From positions 1,736,001 through 1,800,000 of the forward strand of contig NZ_JACHJW010000001.1 of assembly GCF_014203835.1 (NCBI RefSeq): a stretch of DNA of 64,000 bases, in the 5' to 3' direction. Below the pieces are notes generated by a model. The model saw only the letters and a list, made by a program, of their open reading frames with translations. It was not told the DNA's origin and searched no databases. This document shows, in pieces, positions 1 to 7,217 of the stretch (position 1 is its first letter; the number at the start of each line of letters is the position of its first letter). Made by a program: the position numbers and the translations under genes. The DNA comes from Micromonospora polyrhachis. Its GTDB lineage: Bacteria; Actinomycetota; Actinomycetes; Mycobacteriales; Micromonosporaceae.

Positions 1-2
1 GG

Positions 3-275
3 GCGAACATCATCAACAACGTGCTCGACCTACCGGTGCTCACGGTCCCGTGGGTCGTCCTGCTGGTGGGTGCCCACTTCCTACCGTTCGCCAACGCCTT
101 CGCGGCCCCGGTCTTCGCCCGGCTCGGCTGGACCATGATCGGCCTGGCCGTCGTCGGATCCATCGTCAGCCTGGTCGTCACCGAGGCCGCGGCTCCGTGG
201 ACGGGTGTACTGGCTGGCTTCGCACTCCTCGCGTTCAGTTCCGCGGGGGCACAGCGGGCGCGGCCAACCGCCTAG
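3..275 (+). CDS. C-terminal part of a multi-pass membrane protein (5' end outside window)
   Basis: The reading frame is open from the left edge and ends at a TAG at 273-275. The visible 90 residues are strongly hydrophobic and form about three membrane segments (around VLLVGAHFLPFANAF, TMIGLAVVGSIVSLVV and TGVLAGFALLAF), followed by a short basic tail. The family cannot be named from this fragment. The stop codon lies in the CTAG that flanks the adjacent insertion sequence. That CTAG is present on both sides of the element, so the insertion sits directly after the stop and did not truncate the protein. Confidence 0.6.
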   Translation, partial: ANIINNVLDLPVLTVPWVVLLVGAHFLPFANAFAAPVFARLGWTMIGLAVVGSIVSLVVTEAAAPWTGVLAGFALLAFSSAGAQRARPTA

Positions 276-1278
276 ATGATTGAGTCCTAAATCTTTGCTG
301 GTGGGAGGTGCCGGCGTACTGGTACAGGGAAGGGTGTCGTTGTCTGCTCGTGACAGCTGACATCAACACCCTTCTGACCGCACTGTACGTGTTCGTAGAC
401 GATCACCTGGTACCGCGTCGCCGCCGTCCCGGCCGGCCCCAGCGGTTGTCCGACGCCGAACTGGTCTGCCTGATGATCACCCAGGTCCTGTTCGACTTCC
501 CTCGTGAACGGCACTGGATCCGCTGGGCCGGCACCCACCTGCGCGACATGTTCCCGTACCTGCCGACCGCGTCCGGCTACGGCAAACGGGTCCGCGGCAG
601 CGGTCAGCTCATCGCCACCGTGCTCCGGGCCCTGGCCCATGTCACCCCGACCAGTGCCCCGATCCTCAGGTTGATCGACTCCACCCCGGTACCGTGCGGC
701 ACCTCGCGGGAGACCACGAAACGTTCGGACCTGGCCGGGGACGCCGGCTACGGCTACAGCGCCTCACACTCCCGCTACTTCTGGGGCATGCGCCTGTATC
801 TACTGGCCACAGCCGAGGGCATGCCCGTGCTGTGGTGCCTGGCCAACCCGAAACTCGACGAACGGGAGGTGATGGCCGCCCTCATCGAGGCCGACCACCA
901 CCTAATCGCCGACGGGCAGGTCATCCTGGCCGACCGTGGCTTCGCCAGCCCGGAGTTCGACCAGTTCTGCGACCTGCGGAGCATCCACCTGGTCCGCCCG
1001 AAACGCGCCAACGCCAAGGCCGACGCCCCACGCACCCCGGCCGAGAAAGCCCTGCTCCGCGCCCGCCAATGGATCGAGTCGATCTTCCAGAGCCTGAAAG
1101 GCCAACTCTCCCTGGAACGACACGAAGCCCGCCGACACGACGGCCTGTTCGCCCGCGTCGGTCAACGCCTACTCGCCCTGGCCGCCGTGATCTGGCACAA
1201 CACCAACATCGGCGCACCCAACCCAAGATCACTCATCGCATACGACCATTGACCAGCAGGGATTTAGGACTCAATCAT
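276..1278 (+). mobile_element. IS982-family insertion sequence, apparently complete
   Basis: Terminal inverted repeats of 27 bp lie at 276-302 and 1252-1278 and differ at two positions. The outer end reads ATGATTGAGTCCTAAAT. CTAG flanks both ends (272-275 and 1279-1282); it is either a 4-bp target duplication or a palindromic extension of the repeats. A single intact transposase fills the 1003-bp element. With intact ends and an uninterrupted gene, it could still be active. It landed between a membrane-protein gene and a relic of a xylan esterase gene. Confidence 0.85.
350..1252 (+). CDS. IS982-family DDE transposase
   Basis: 300 residues from GTG 350 (VTADINTLLTALYV, the usual start of this family); an upstream in-frame start at 308 would add an unlikely Cys/Arg-rich leader. 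The RNase H-like catalytic core shows IDSTPV (first Asp, about residue 105), GHAxSRYFWG-like ASHSRYFWGMRLYL, ADRGFAS (second Asp) and RQWIESIFQSLKGQ (catalytic Glu), ending in IWHN and SLIAYDH, typical of actinobacterial members. The stop codon overlaps the right inverted repeat. No frameshift is visible. Confidence 0.9.
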   Translation: MTADINTLLTALYVFVDDHLVPRRRRPGRPQRLSDAELVCLMITQVLFDFPRERHWIRWAGTHLRDMFPYLPTASGYGKRVRGSGQLIATVLRALAHVTPTSAPILRLIDSTPVPCGTSRETTKRSDLAGDAGYGYSASHSRYFWGMRLYLLATAEGMPVLWCLANPKLDEREVMAALIEADHHLIADGQVILADRGFASPEFDQFCDLRSIHLVRPKRANAKADAPRTPAEKALLRARQWIESIFQSLKGQLSLERHEARRHDGLFARVGQRLLALAAVIWHNTNIGAPNPRSLIAYDH

Positions 1279-1321
1279 CTAGTCGAACGTTCGACCCAAC
1301 CGGCGACCACCGCGGACACGC

Positions 1322-1510
1322 CGCCTACCCCGGCCCCTGACCAGGATGCGACTCTGGCACGGCACCAACGACGAGATCCTGTCGTACCCCTACTTCGGCG
1401 AGGCCATCGAGCAGTGGACCAATGTCCACGGACTGAGCCAGACGCCGACCTCGACGGACCAGCCGCAGCCGAACTGGATCAATACCCGGTATGCCACCGG
1501 TGCCGTCCTC
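1322..1510 (+). pseudogene. Relic of a CE1-type acetylxylan/feruloyl esterase
   Basis: About 55 codons match the C-terminal part of PHB-depolymerase-like carbohydrate esterases: RMRLWHGTNDEILSYP carries the catalytic-Asp region, then FGEAIEQWTNVHGLSQTP and PNWINTRY. No start, nucleophile elbow or terminal His region is present. The upstream part was lost before or with the IS insertion, and the downstream frame runs into the antisense GH43 relic. Together with that relic it indicates a lost xylan-degradation locus. Confidence 0.6.
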
Positions 1511-1531
1511 GGCCGGTTCGAGAAAGGTGGC

Positions 1532-2690
1532 TCAGTGTTCGAGATATGTGGCGTGATCGAAGTCGGCGTACACCCCGTCATTGCCGAGGTCCTGCACCCA
1601 CTGTCCCAGGAACGCCCCGGTGAAGCCCCAGGCGGCGGGCTCGCCGTTGACGATCAGGGCGGCGTGCTCGTCGGAGAGGATGGTGGCGTCCAGTTCGACG
1701 GGTAGCTGCCGCCACTCGTCCCCGAGGTCGTAGCTGAACCGCACCACCGGGCCGTCGAAGACCGCGCGCAGACCGATCCGGTCGGCCGCGTCGACCTCGA
1801 CCGTCAGTTCCGGGTACGACGTCCGCCGGCCACTGTCGGAGCTGAGCAGTTCCAGTACGGTCCGGCCGTCGTCGGCCCGGGTCAGATAGAGATAGTGCCA
1901 GTTCAACGTGTTGTAGTAGGCGGTCAGCCCGGCCAGGTGCCGATGGTCGCCGTGGATGCGCAGGTACGAGGGCGGGTACGCAGGTCGACTCAGTCGACCG
2001 TGGCGGGACGACGCAAGGTGGACCAGCAGGTGGCCAGCTGCGGTGCATCGAAGTGGTCGGTGGCCGGCTCGGCGGGCCACGGGTGCGGGGCAGCCCGGGG
2101 TCGGGCGGCGAGGTGCGCCAGGTACCACCCGCCGTGCTGGGGACGCACCAGACTTCCGTGCCCGGCCTCCTGCAGCCGCAGGTCGGGGCGACCGGCCGAG
2201 GTCAGCAGCGGCCCCACCGGGTCCACCTCGTACGGCCCCAGCAGGTCCCGCGACCGGGCGACAGTCACCTGATGCGTCCAGCTCGTCCCCCCTTCGGCGG
2301 TGACCAGCCAGTACCAGCCGTCATGGTGGTACAGGTGCGGGGCTTCGGTGACGCCGACGGCGGTGCCGGCGAAAGTGACCCGCGCCTTACCGACCAGCTT
2401 TCGCTCGACCGGGTCGTAGCGCTGGATCTCGATGTCGGCGAAGCGCTCTCGACCGGGCCGCCAGTCGGCGCTCATGCTGGGCAGCCAGCACGTGCCGTCC
2501 GGGGCGTGGAAGAGCGAGGCGTCGAACCCGTGCGAGTGCAGGCGTACCGGGTCCGACCAGGGGCCGGTGATGTCGCGGGCGGTGGTGAGGAAGTTCTGCG
2601 GTCCCAGTAGTCGCTGACAAAGCTGGCGACGTCGCTGTAGACCAGGTGGAAGAGCCCGTCGTGGTACGACAGGCATCGGTTGATCAGTGG
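1532..2690 (-). pseudogene. Decayed GH43 beta-xylosidase
   Basis: Read leftwards, the frames give CLSYHDGLFHLVYSDV, QNFLTTARDITGPWSDPV, HGFDASLFHAPDG, VGVTEAPHLYHHDGWYWL and AGHGSLVRPQHGGWYLAHL, all characteristic of five-bladed GH43 xylosidases. A C-terminal concanavalin-like domain follows (LTAYYNTLNWHYLYLT, PVVRFSYDLGDEWR). A single-base frameshift near 2610 separates the first two blocks, a second disruption near 1990 joins the catalytic part to the C-terminal domain with material missing, and the N-terminal catalytic Asp region is absent. It is not functional. Confidence 0.75.
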
Positions 2691-2965
2691 CCGGGAATAC
2701 TACCGTCAGGGGAGCTGCTCCGGCGGTCACGGCACCATCTACGACAGCTACAACTAAAGCAGCACGCCCCTCATCCACTCCTCCGACACCGACTGCTATT
2801 CGATCTTCTGCTGGTCGGGCAGCAGCGGTCTCGGTGGCGGACCTGCCCCGGTGGTCCACAGATAATGGTGCCGGACCACGAATGTCGGGTGGCTGCGACG
2901 ATCGACACATGGTGCTACGGTGAGGCCGCTCGAATGCCCGCACAATCATTCCGGGCCGGGTCGAC
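2691..2965. other. Gene-free stretch of about 275 bp
   Basis: No convincing gene is seen on either strand. One forward frame reads YRQGSCSGGHGTIYDSYN and stops, and the following frame reads a short Cys-containing segment; both may be eroded secreted-enzyme sequence, but I cannot assign them. The stretch separates the xylan-gene relics from the operon that starts at 2966 and should hold that operon's promoter; no clear -10/-35 boxes stand out. Confidence 0.4.
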
Positions 2966-3649
2966 ATGGGAATCCAGCCGTCGCCCGGCTCCAAGACCAT
3001 GACGTCGGCTTACGTCTTGGGGGCGCATGCCATGGAACTCATGATCGAAACGGTCGAGGCGGGCTGGCCCCAGGTGTTGGATCTATTCCGTGGCGATACC
3101 GCGGCAAGGATCGCCACCCGGCACGGCATTTCTTTCGATCTACCCGGCCTCAATGTCTGGCTACGCAACCCGAGCGACCTCACCCCGCCCGCCGACTATC
3201 CATATCCCGAGCTGATCAAGGATTATCGGAACCGGTTGTTCGGCAACCAGCGAGACAAATCGCTGCTTTTCCAGCGGATGCGCCGATGGCAGGACGACGA
3301 CCTGAACCCATTCGATCAGTTGAATCGGATCACCGAGCTGCTCCGGCGTGACCCCAGCACCCGGTCCGCCGTCTTCTCCACCTGGCTCCCTCCGTCCGAC
3401 CTGACGGCCGACTACCCGGTCTCCCCGGTCGGCGGGGCGGTACGCGTCGTGGGCGGCACACTGCATCTCTTCGTGACCGCCCGCAGCGTCGACGTCTGGG
3501 TCGGGTTCGTGCCTGAACTGCTTGCCTTCGCCCAACTGGCTGGCGATCTGGCGTTGGATGTGGGCGCTCGCCGCTCTGTCGTTTCTTATCAGTGCTGGAG
3601 TGCGCACCTCTACGAAGTGGATTTTCTCAGCTACCTGACGAGGCAGTGA
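2966..3649 (+). CDS. Thymidylate-synthase-superfamily protein lacking the catalytic Cys
   Basis: 227 residues; ATG 2966 or ATG 2999 could be the start, both with weak ribosome sites. The second half follows the thymidylate synthase/nucleotide hydroxymethylase fold: RSAVFSTWLPPSDL matches the RRxxxSxWNPxDL segment, FVTARSVDVWVGF matches the RSxD nucleotide-phosphate motif, then PELLAFAQLAGDLA and SAHLYEVD match the late helix and H-x-Y strand. Where active enzymes have the nucleophilic Cys (PPCH), this protein reads YPVSPVGG, with Pro/Ser. In nucleoside-antibiotic pathways homologues transfer C1 units to pyrimidine nucleotides; here loss of Cys suggests changed chemistry or a binding role (inference). 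The stop overlaps the next start (TGATG). Confidence 0.65.
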   Translation: MGIQPSPGSKTMTSAYVLGAHAMELMIETVEAGWPQVLDLFRGDTAARIATRHGISFDLPGLNVWLRNPSDLTPPADYPYPELIKDYRNRLFGNQRDKSLLFQRMRRWQDDDLNPFDQLNRITELLRRDPSTRSAVFSTWLPPSDLTADYPVSPVGGAVRVVGGTLHLFVTARSVDVWVGFVPELLAFAQLAGDLALDVGARRSVVSYQCWSAHLYEVDFLSYLTRQ

Positions 3650-4605
3650 TGGAACGCTCGCTCACCATGCTGGACAGTGGTCTGGTCGGCTACGACACGA
3701 TCGACCGGGTGCTACAGGCGGTGGTCTTCTTCGCCGACTCGATCGCGATCCGTTCCTCGTACGAGATCGCGCCAGTGGACAGGCCCCGGGCAAAGGTGAT
3801 CGAGCGGCGGGTCGCCGAGCTTCGGGAGCAGGGGTTCGTCAAGCTCTGGGCACACGAGTACGAGGTGGACGACGCCGGCCGGGCACGGAACCCGACCGTG
3901 GTCGACGGGATCCGGCGACCCGCCGACCTGGTGGTGCCGGCCGCCGGTCTCGGCACCGGCCTTAGTGAGATGGACGAGGTGATGCGCGCGATCCGGGAGT
4001 CGGCCTATCGGGGCGACGGCAGCGGACGCTCACCGTTACGGCAGGGTACGGCGGAGATCGTGGGTTTGCGTAACCATCTCGCGTCGCTGGTCATCTCCGC
4101 CGAACTCAACCAGGACGGGATGCTGACCAATCCGGCGGCGCGCACCGCGCTGGCGAGCACGTTCCGGCGCGGGCCCGGGGAGGGCTTCCAGACGGCGGTG
4201 GTCCGCGACGTGATCGCCCAACTCCAGTTGGGTTCCCTGGCGCAACTCACCGCCGAACAGGTCGAGGAGTGCCGCCGGTTCAGCGTCGACTTCCGCAAGC
4301 TCCTGGATGCGTCCCTGGTGGCGGTGGCCCGGGGCGTCGATCCGGTGCTGACTCCGGAGGCGACGGCACGCGAGATCATGACCAGGTATCGGACCATCTC
4401 CACCGAGTACGCATTGCCCCGACTCGGTCCGGAGGTCGGTGGCGAGATCATCTGGGACGTGCTCGGCGCGACACTTCCGCCCAGCATCGTGTTGAAGTAT
4501 GGCATCAAGGCGTTCAAGTGGCGGAAGGTCGCGAAGGAGGTGCGGCCATATCTGCTGTTGATGCATCTGGAGCGGGCGCTGCATCGGCCGGGGCTGGACC
4601 GATAG
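3649..4605 (+). CDS. Conserved-looking protein of unknown function (318 aa)
   Basis: Start ATG 3649 overlaps the stop of the thymidylate-synthase-like gene by one base (TGATG), which implies translational coupling and fixes the start. The protein is soluble, with no signal peptide or membrane helix, and mainly helical. N-terminal features include DTIDRVLQAVVFFADSIAI and a basic stretch RAKVIERRVAELREQGFVKLW; the C-terminal third is PEVGGEIIWDVLGATLPP followed by the basic KAFKWRKVAKEVRPYLLL. I recognise no family motif or catalytic pattern. Context suggests it works with the nucleotide/pterin enzymes downstream. Confidence 0.7.
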   Translation: MERSLTMLDSGLVGYDTIDRVLQAVVFFADSIAIRSSYEIAPVDRPRAKVIERRVAELREQGFVKLWAHEYEVDDAGRARNPTVVDGIRRPADLVVPAAGLGTGLSEMDEVMRAIRESAYRGDGSGRSPLRQGTAEIVGLRNHLASLVISAELNQDGMLTNPAARTALASTFRRGPGEGFQTAVVRDVIAQLQLGSLAQLTAEQVEECRRFSVDFRKLLDASLVAVARGVDPVLTPEATAREIMTRYRTISTEYALPRLGPEVGGEIIWDVLGATLPPSIVLKYGIKAFKWRKVAKEVRPYLLLMHLERALHRPGLDR

Positions 4606-4698
4606 CGCTCCGAGCAGCGGCGACCTTGCCGACGACCACAGCAAGTGGAACAATATTCCCCAATGGCCCGTAATACCATCAACGCGAAGAAGCCTCGC

Positions 4699-4803
4699 CC
4701 CTGACGGAAGGGGAAAGCCCTTGACGCCGTTTCGGGGTCAGATCAGTCGGGACACCTGCCATTCGATCATCGCGGCAGGCGCCAATCTGTCCCTGACGGA
4801 AGG
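4699..4803 (+). repeat. 13-bp direct repeat pair
   Basis: CCCTGACGGAAGG occurs at 4699-4711 and again at 4791-4803, 92 bp apart, once before and once inside the start of the 142-aa reading frame. Two exact 13-mers this close are unlikely by chance. Role unknown: a protein-binding site, or a footprint of local duplication. Confidence 0.4.
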
Positions 4804-5149
4804 CATTCGCTGGCGGGTCACGCCGAGCACCCACCCGGCACCCCTGAGCGCGCTGTCGCACCGGCTCCGCACCTGTCAGATCAACGGAGACACCTTCGAG
4901 CTGCCCGAATCACTGCGGGACTGGCTTCCGGTACGGTTCGACATCGCTGACGCCACCTATCCGCTGGCGATCATCTACCTGTGGATGCTGTCGAACATCG
5001 AGCGTGGCAGCAGAACACCGGAGCGACCAGATGCCACCAATGCCCTACTTTGGTATTTAAACGTCACGACACCGCATCTCCGGGCCGGCGAGCTGAGGAA
5101 GCTCCGACGGGCCCTTGACTCAACGACGAGACTCGATGTAGAAACATAA
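4721..5149 (+). CDS. Hypothetical protein (142 aa), start uncertain
   Basis: An open frame with typical G/C-ending third positions over its first 100 codons, so it looks like real coding sequence, but the apparent start is a TTG without a good ribosome site and codon bias weakens near the 3' end. It may be a truncated or older gene. Residues include RFDIADATYPLAIIYLWMLS, a possible amphipathic helix. No family is recognised. It lies between the 318-aa unknown and the cupin gene with gaps of 115 and 64 bp, less tightly coupled than its neighbours. Confidence 0.4.
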   Translation: MTPFRGQISRDTCHSIIAAGANLSLTEGIRWRVTPSTHPAPLSALSHRLRTCQINGDTFELPESLRDWLPVRFDIADATYPLAIIYLWMLSNIERGSRTPERPDATNALLWYLNVTTPHLRAGELRKLRRALDSTTRLDVET

Positions 5150-5213
5150 GCCCAGCGCTCGCACCGACCTAACCGACAAGCCGCACTCTGCTAGCGATCA
5201 GACCACGGATCGG

Positions 5214-5543
5214 TTGGATCGCGAGAAAGCGTGGTGCCCCGTGGAAAACCGCGTCGACCAAATCGGCACTGCGATTATCTTCGAAGACGAGCACATACGG
5301 GTGTGGCTACTTGACCTGCCGCCGCACGGGGCGTCCGAGTGGCACGACCACCACAATCCGTACCGCTACGTGGTAACCCGCCCCGGACTGGTCGCGACCG
5401 AATACGAAGACGGACACCGGGAACTACAGGACGACCTCGTCAGCGACACCCGCTTCCAATCCGCGGACGCCCGTCACCGTCTGGTCAACCTCAGCAACTC
5501 GACCTACCAGAACGTGGTCATAGAATTCCTTCGAGTGCGATGA
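5214..5543 (+). CDS. Small single-domain cupin protein
   Basis: 109 residues from TTG 5214; GTG 5241 is a plausible alternative start. The fold is a short beta barrel with the cupin-1-like metal site WHDHHNPYRYVV around residue 43 and the second conserved strand ARHRLVNLSNSTYQNVVIEF. Small cupins of this size act as isomerases, dioxygenases or sugar-binding proteins, so the reaction cannot be named. The last codons overlap the start of the GTP cyclohydrolase gene (ATGA at 5540-5543), so the two are probably translated together and may act in one pathway. Confidence 0.7.
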   Translation: MDREKAWCPVENRVDQIGTAIIFEDEHIRVWLLDLPPHGASEWHDHHNPYRYVVTRPGLVATEYEDGHRELQDDLVSDTRFQSADARHRLVNLSNSTYQNVVIEFLRVR

Positions 5544-6106
5544 CCCGGCCCACACCGCAGCAGGCGCTCTCCGATTGGGTTGCCTCGCTGCATCCCGACA
5601 TCCCCGCCGTCGCCGCCGCGATCGCCGCTTCCCAGGCCGAGGCACCGGACCGTATCTCGTCAGCCTATCGAGAAATGCTCTCCGGATACCGGACGAATCG
5701 CGACGACCTCATCAAGGTCACCGTCGAGCTGGACGAGTCCACCGAATACGCCGGTCTTGTCGTCGCCCGTGACATCCCGTTCGTATCGCTCTGCGCACAC
5801 CACTTCCTGCCGTTCTTCGGGCACATCCAGATGGCCTATCAGCCGGGCCGGATCATTCTCGGCATCGGCAAGCTCCCCCGACTCGTCGACATGCGGGCAC
5901 GGCGGTTCCAGATCCAGGAGTTCATCGCCCGGGACCTGTGCGACGACCTCATGGACGGTGCCCACGCCCGCGGTGCCTTCGTACAGACCTCGGCACGACA
6001 TCTGTGCGTCTGCGGCCGAGGGCCCAACAAGCCCGAGGTCTGGAACACCACCACCTACGCGCGGGGCAGCCTCGGCCACTGGCGCCAGCTGCCCAACGAC
6101 GCCTGA
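5540..6106 (+). CDS. folE: GTP cyclohydrolase I
   Basis: 188 residues, close to the usual bacterial length. Converts GTP to 7,8-dihydroneopterin triphosphate in the cytosol as a toroidal oligomer. Diagnostic motifs: VPFxSxCxHH-type IPFVSLCAHHFLPFFGHIQ (zinc ligands Cys and His), GIGKLPRLVDMRARRFQIQE, and HLCVCGRG carrying the third zinc ligand Cys, followed by EVWNTTTYARG. Start ATG 5540 overlaps the cupin stop. It is probably not the housekeeping folate copy, because no folB/folK/folP genes lie nearby; instead it sits with a TS-like protein, a TPP decarboxylase, a PRTase and a NUDIX hydrolase. This suggests a pterin- or deazapurine-like precursor for a specialised pathway (inference). Confidence 0.92.
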   Translation: MTRPTPQQALSDWVASLHPDIPAVAAAIAASQAEAPDRISSAYREMLSGYRTNRDDLIKVTVELDESTEYAGLVVARDIPFVSLCAHHFLPFFGHIQMAYQPGRIILGIGKLPRLVDMRARRFQIQEFIARDLCDDLMDGAHARGAFVQTSARHLCVCGRGPNKPEVWNTTTYARGSLGHWRQLPNDA

Positions 6107-6117
6107 GCGGTCGGACC

Positions 6118-6621
6118 ATGGTCGACTGGTCGGCGCTGCTACCCGCCGAGATCGACCACATCATCGCCGTACCCGATTCGTTGCTCTCCCCGGTGATCGC
6201 CCGGGTGGTGGAGTCGACGGCGGTCGACTATCTGCAGACGGTGCACGAGTCCCAGGCGGTGGCCCTCGCGGCAGGACTGGCCCTGGCCGGTCGCCAACCA
6301 CTGCTCTGCATGGAGAACTCCGGTCTGCGGGCCGCCTGCGAGACCATCGCCCGGTTGGCGCTGCTGCACCAACTCCCGATCCTGTGCCTGGTGTCGCACC
6401 GTGGCGAGTTCGGCGACCCGAACTGGTGGGCCCAGGACCATTCCGAGCACATGTCCGGGATCATCGCCCTGTTCCACCTGCGCTCGACCGTGGTGCGTAC
6501 CACTGAGGAGCTGACCGCCGCCTTGCGGGCCGGCTCCGACGTGGTCCGGACCCGGATGCGCTCCGTCGTGGTCATTGCCAGCACCGACCTCCTGGAAGGG
6601 CTACGTCGTGCGATCGGTTGA
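6118..6621 (+). CDS. TPP-dependent decarboxylase, pyrimidine-binding (alpha) subunit, ComD-like
   Basis: 167 residues, the size of sulfopyruvate decarboxylase alpha. The catalytic Glu that activates thiamine diphosphate is in TVHESQAVALAAGLALAG; MENSGLRAACETIARLALLHQLPILCLVSHRGEF-type text (segments MENSGLR, LPILCLVSHRGEFGD, WWAQDHSEHM) matches the phospho-/sulfo-pyruvate decarboxylase branch. It needs the next gene, which supplies the TPP-binding half; the two overlap by 14 bp. Known relatives decarboxylate sulfopyruvate or phosphonopyruvate, but no phosphoenolpyruvate mutase or coenzyme M gene is nearby, so the substrate is open. Confidence 0.85.
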   Translation: MVDWSALLPAEIDHIIAVPDSLLSPVIARVVESTAVDYLQTVHESQAVALAAGLALAGRQPLLCMENSGLRAACETIARLALLHQLPILCLVSHRGEFGDPNWWAQDHSEHMSGIIALFHLRSTVVRTTEELTAALRAGSDVVRTRMRSVVVIASTDLLEGLRRAIG

Positions 6622-7201
6622 CGCGGTTGGTCTGGTCCACGACGTGCTCGGGGACGACGTGGTCGTCGTGGCCGGCGTCGGTCGGTCCGCCTACTGCGCG
6701 TTGCGGTACTGGCCAGGCCGTACGCTTCCGGTCGACGCACTGGGCGACGTCCTCCCGCTCGCCCTCGGCCTGGCCGTCGGGTTCGGCCCTCGGGCCCGAC
6801 TGGTGTCGCTGGAGGGCGACGGGTCCTTCCTGTTCGGGCTCAACGGCCTGACCACCCTGGCCATGCTGGGTGACCGGCTCGCCTCGTTCACCGCGGTCGT
6901 GCTGGACAACGATCGGTACGAATCAGCCGGCGGCCTCCCATCCCGGCACTTCCCGTTGGACTGGGCAGCGCTGGCAGCCGCGTTTCGGCTACGGTTCGCG
7001 CAGGCTGGGGAGCTTGACGAGATCCCTGCCGCAGCCCGCGCCACGGCCCCGGTCGGGTTGCTGCGACTGATGGTGCACGACGACGTCCCACTGCCCGTCC
7101 CGACCCGGCCTGAGAACGGCCGCGAGACCGTCCATGCGTTCCGGGCGATGCTGGCCGCCCGGTACGAGGTGGCGCTGCCGGTCGCCGCGCGGAAGTTCTA
7201 G
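6608..7201 (+). CDS. TPP-dependent decarboxylase, TPP-binding (beta) subunit, ComE-like
   Basis: 197 residues. The thiamine-diphosphate motif is LEGDGSFLFGLNGLTTLA then VVLDNDRYES (GDGS...about 30 residues...N), as in sulfopyruvate/phosphonopyruvate decarboxylase beta halves. Start GTG 6608 lies inside the alpha gene and follows a GGAAGGG ribosome site by 7 bases; an upstream in-frame start at 6575 has no such site. The beta subunit pairs with the product of 6118-6621 to form the active site at the dimer interface. Confidence 0.85.
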   Translation: MRSVDAVGLVHDVLGDDVVVVAGVGRSAYCALRYWPGRTLPVDALGDVLPLALGLAVGFGPRARLVSLEGDGSFLFGLNGLTTLAMLGDRLASFTAVVLDNDRYESAGGLPSRHFPLDWAALAAAFRLRFAQAGELDEIPAAARATAPVGLLRLMVHDDVPLPVPTRPENGRETVHAFRAMLAARYEVALPVAARKF

Positions 7202-7217
7202 CCTGTTGCGATCGACG

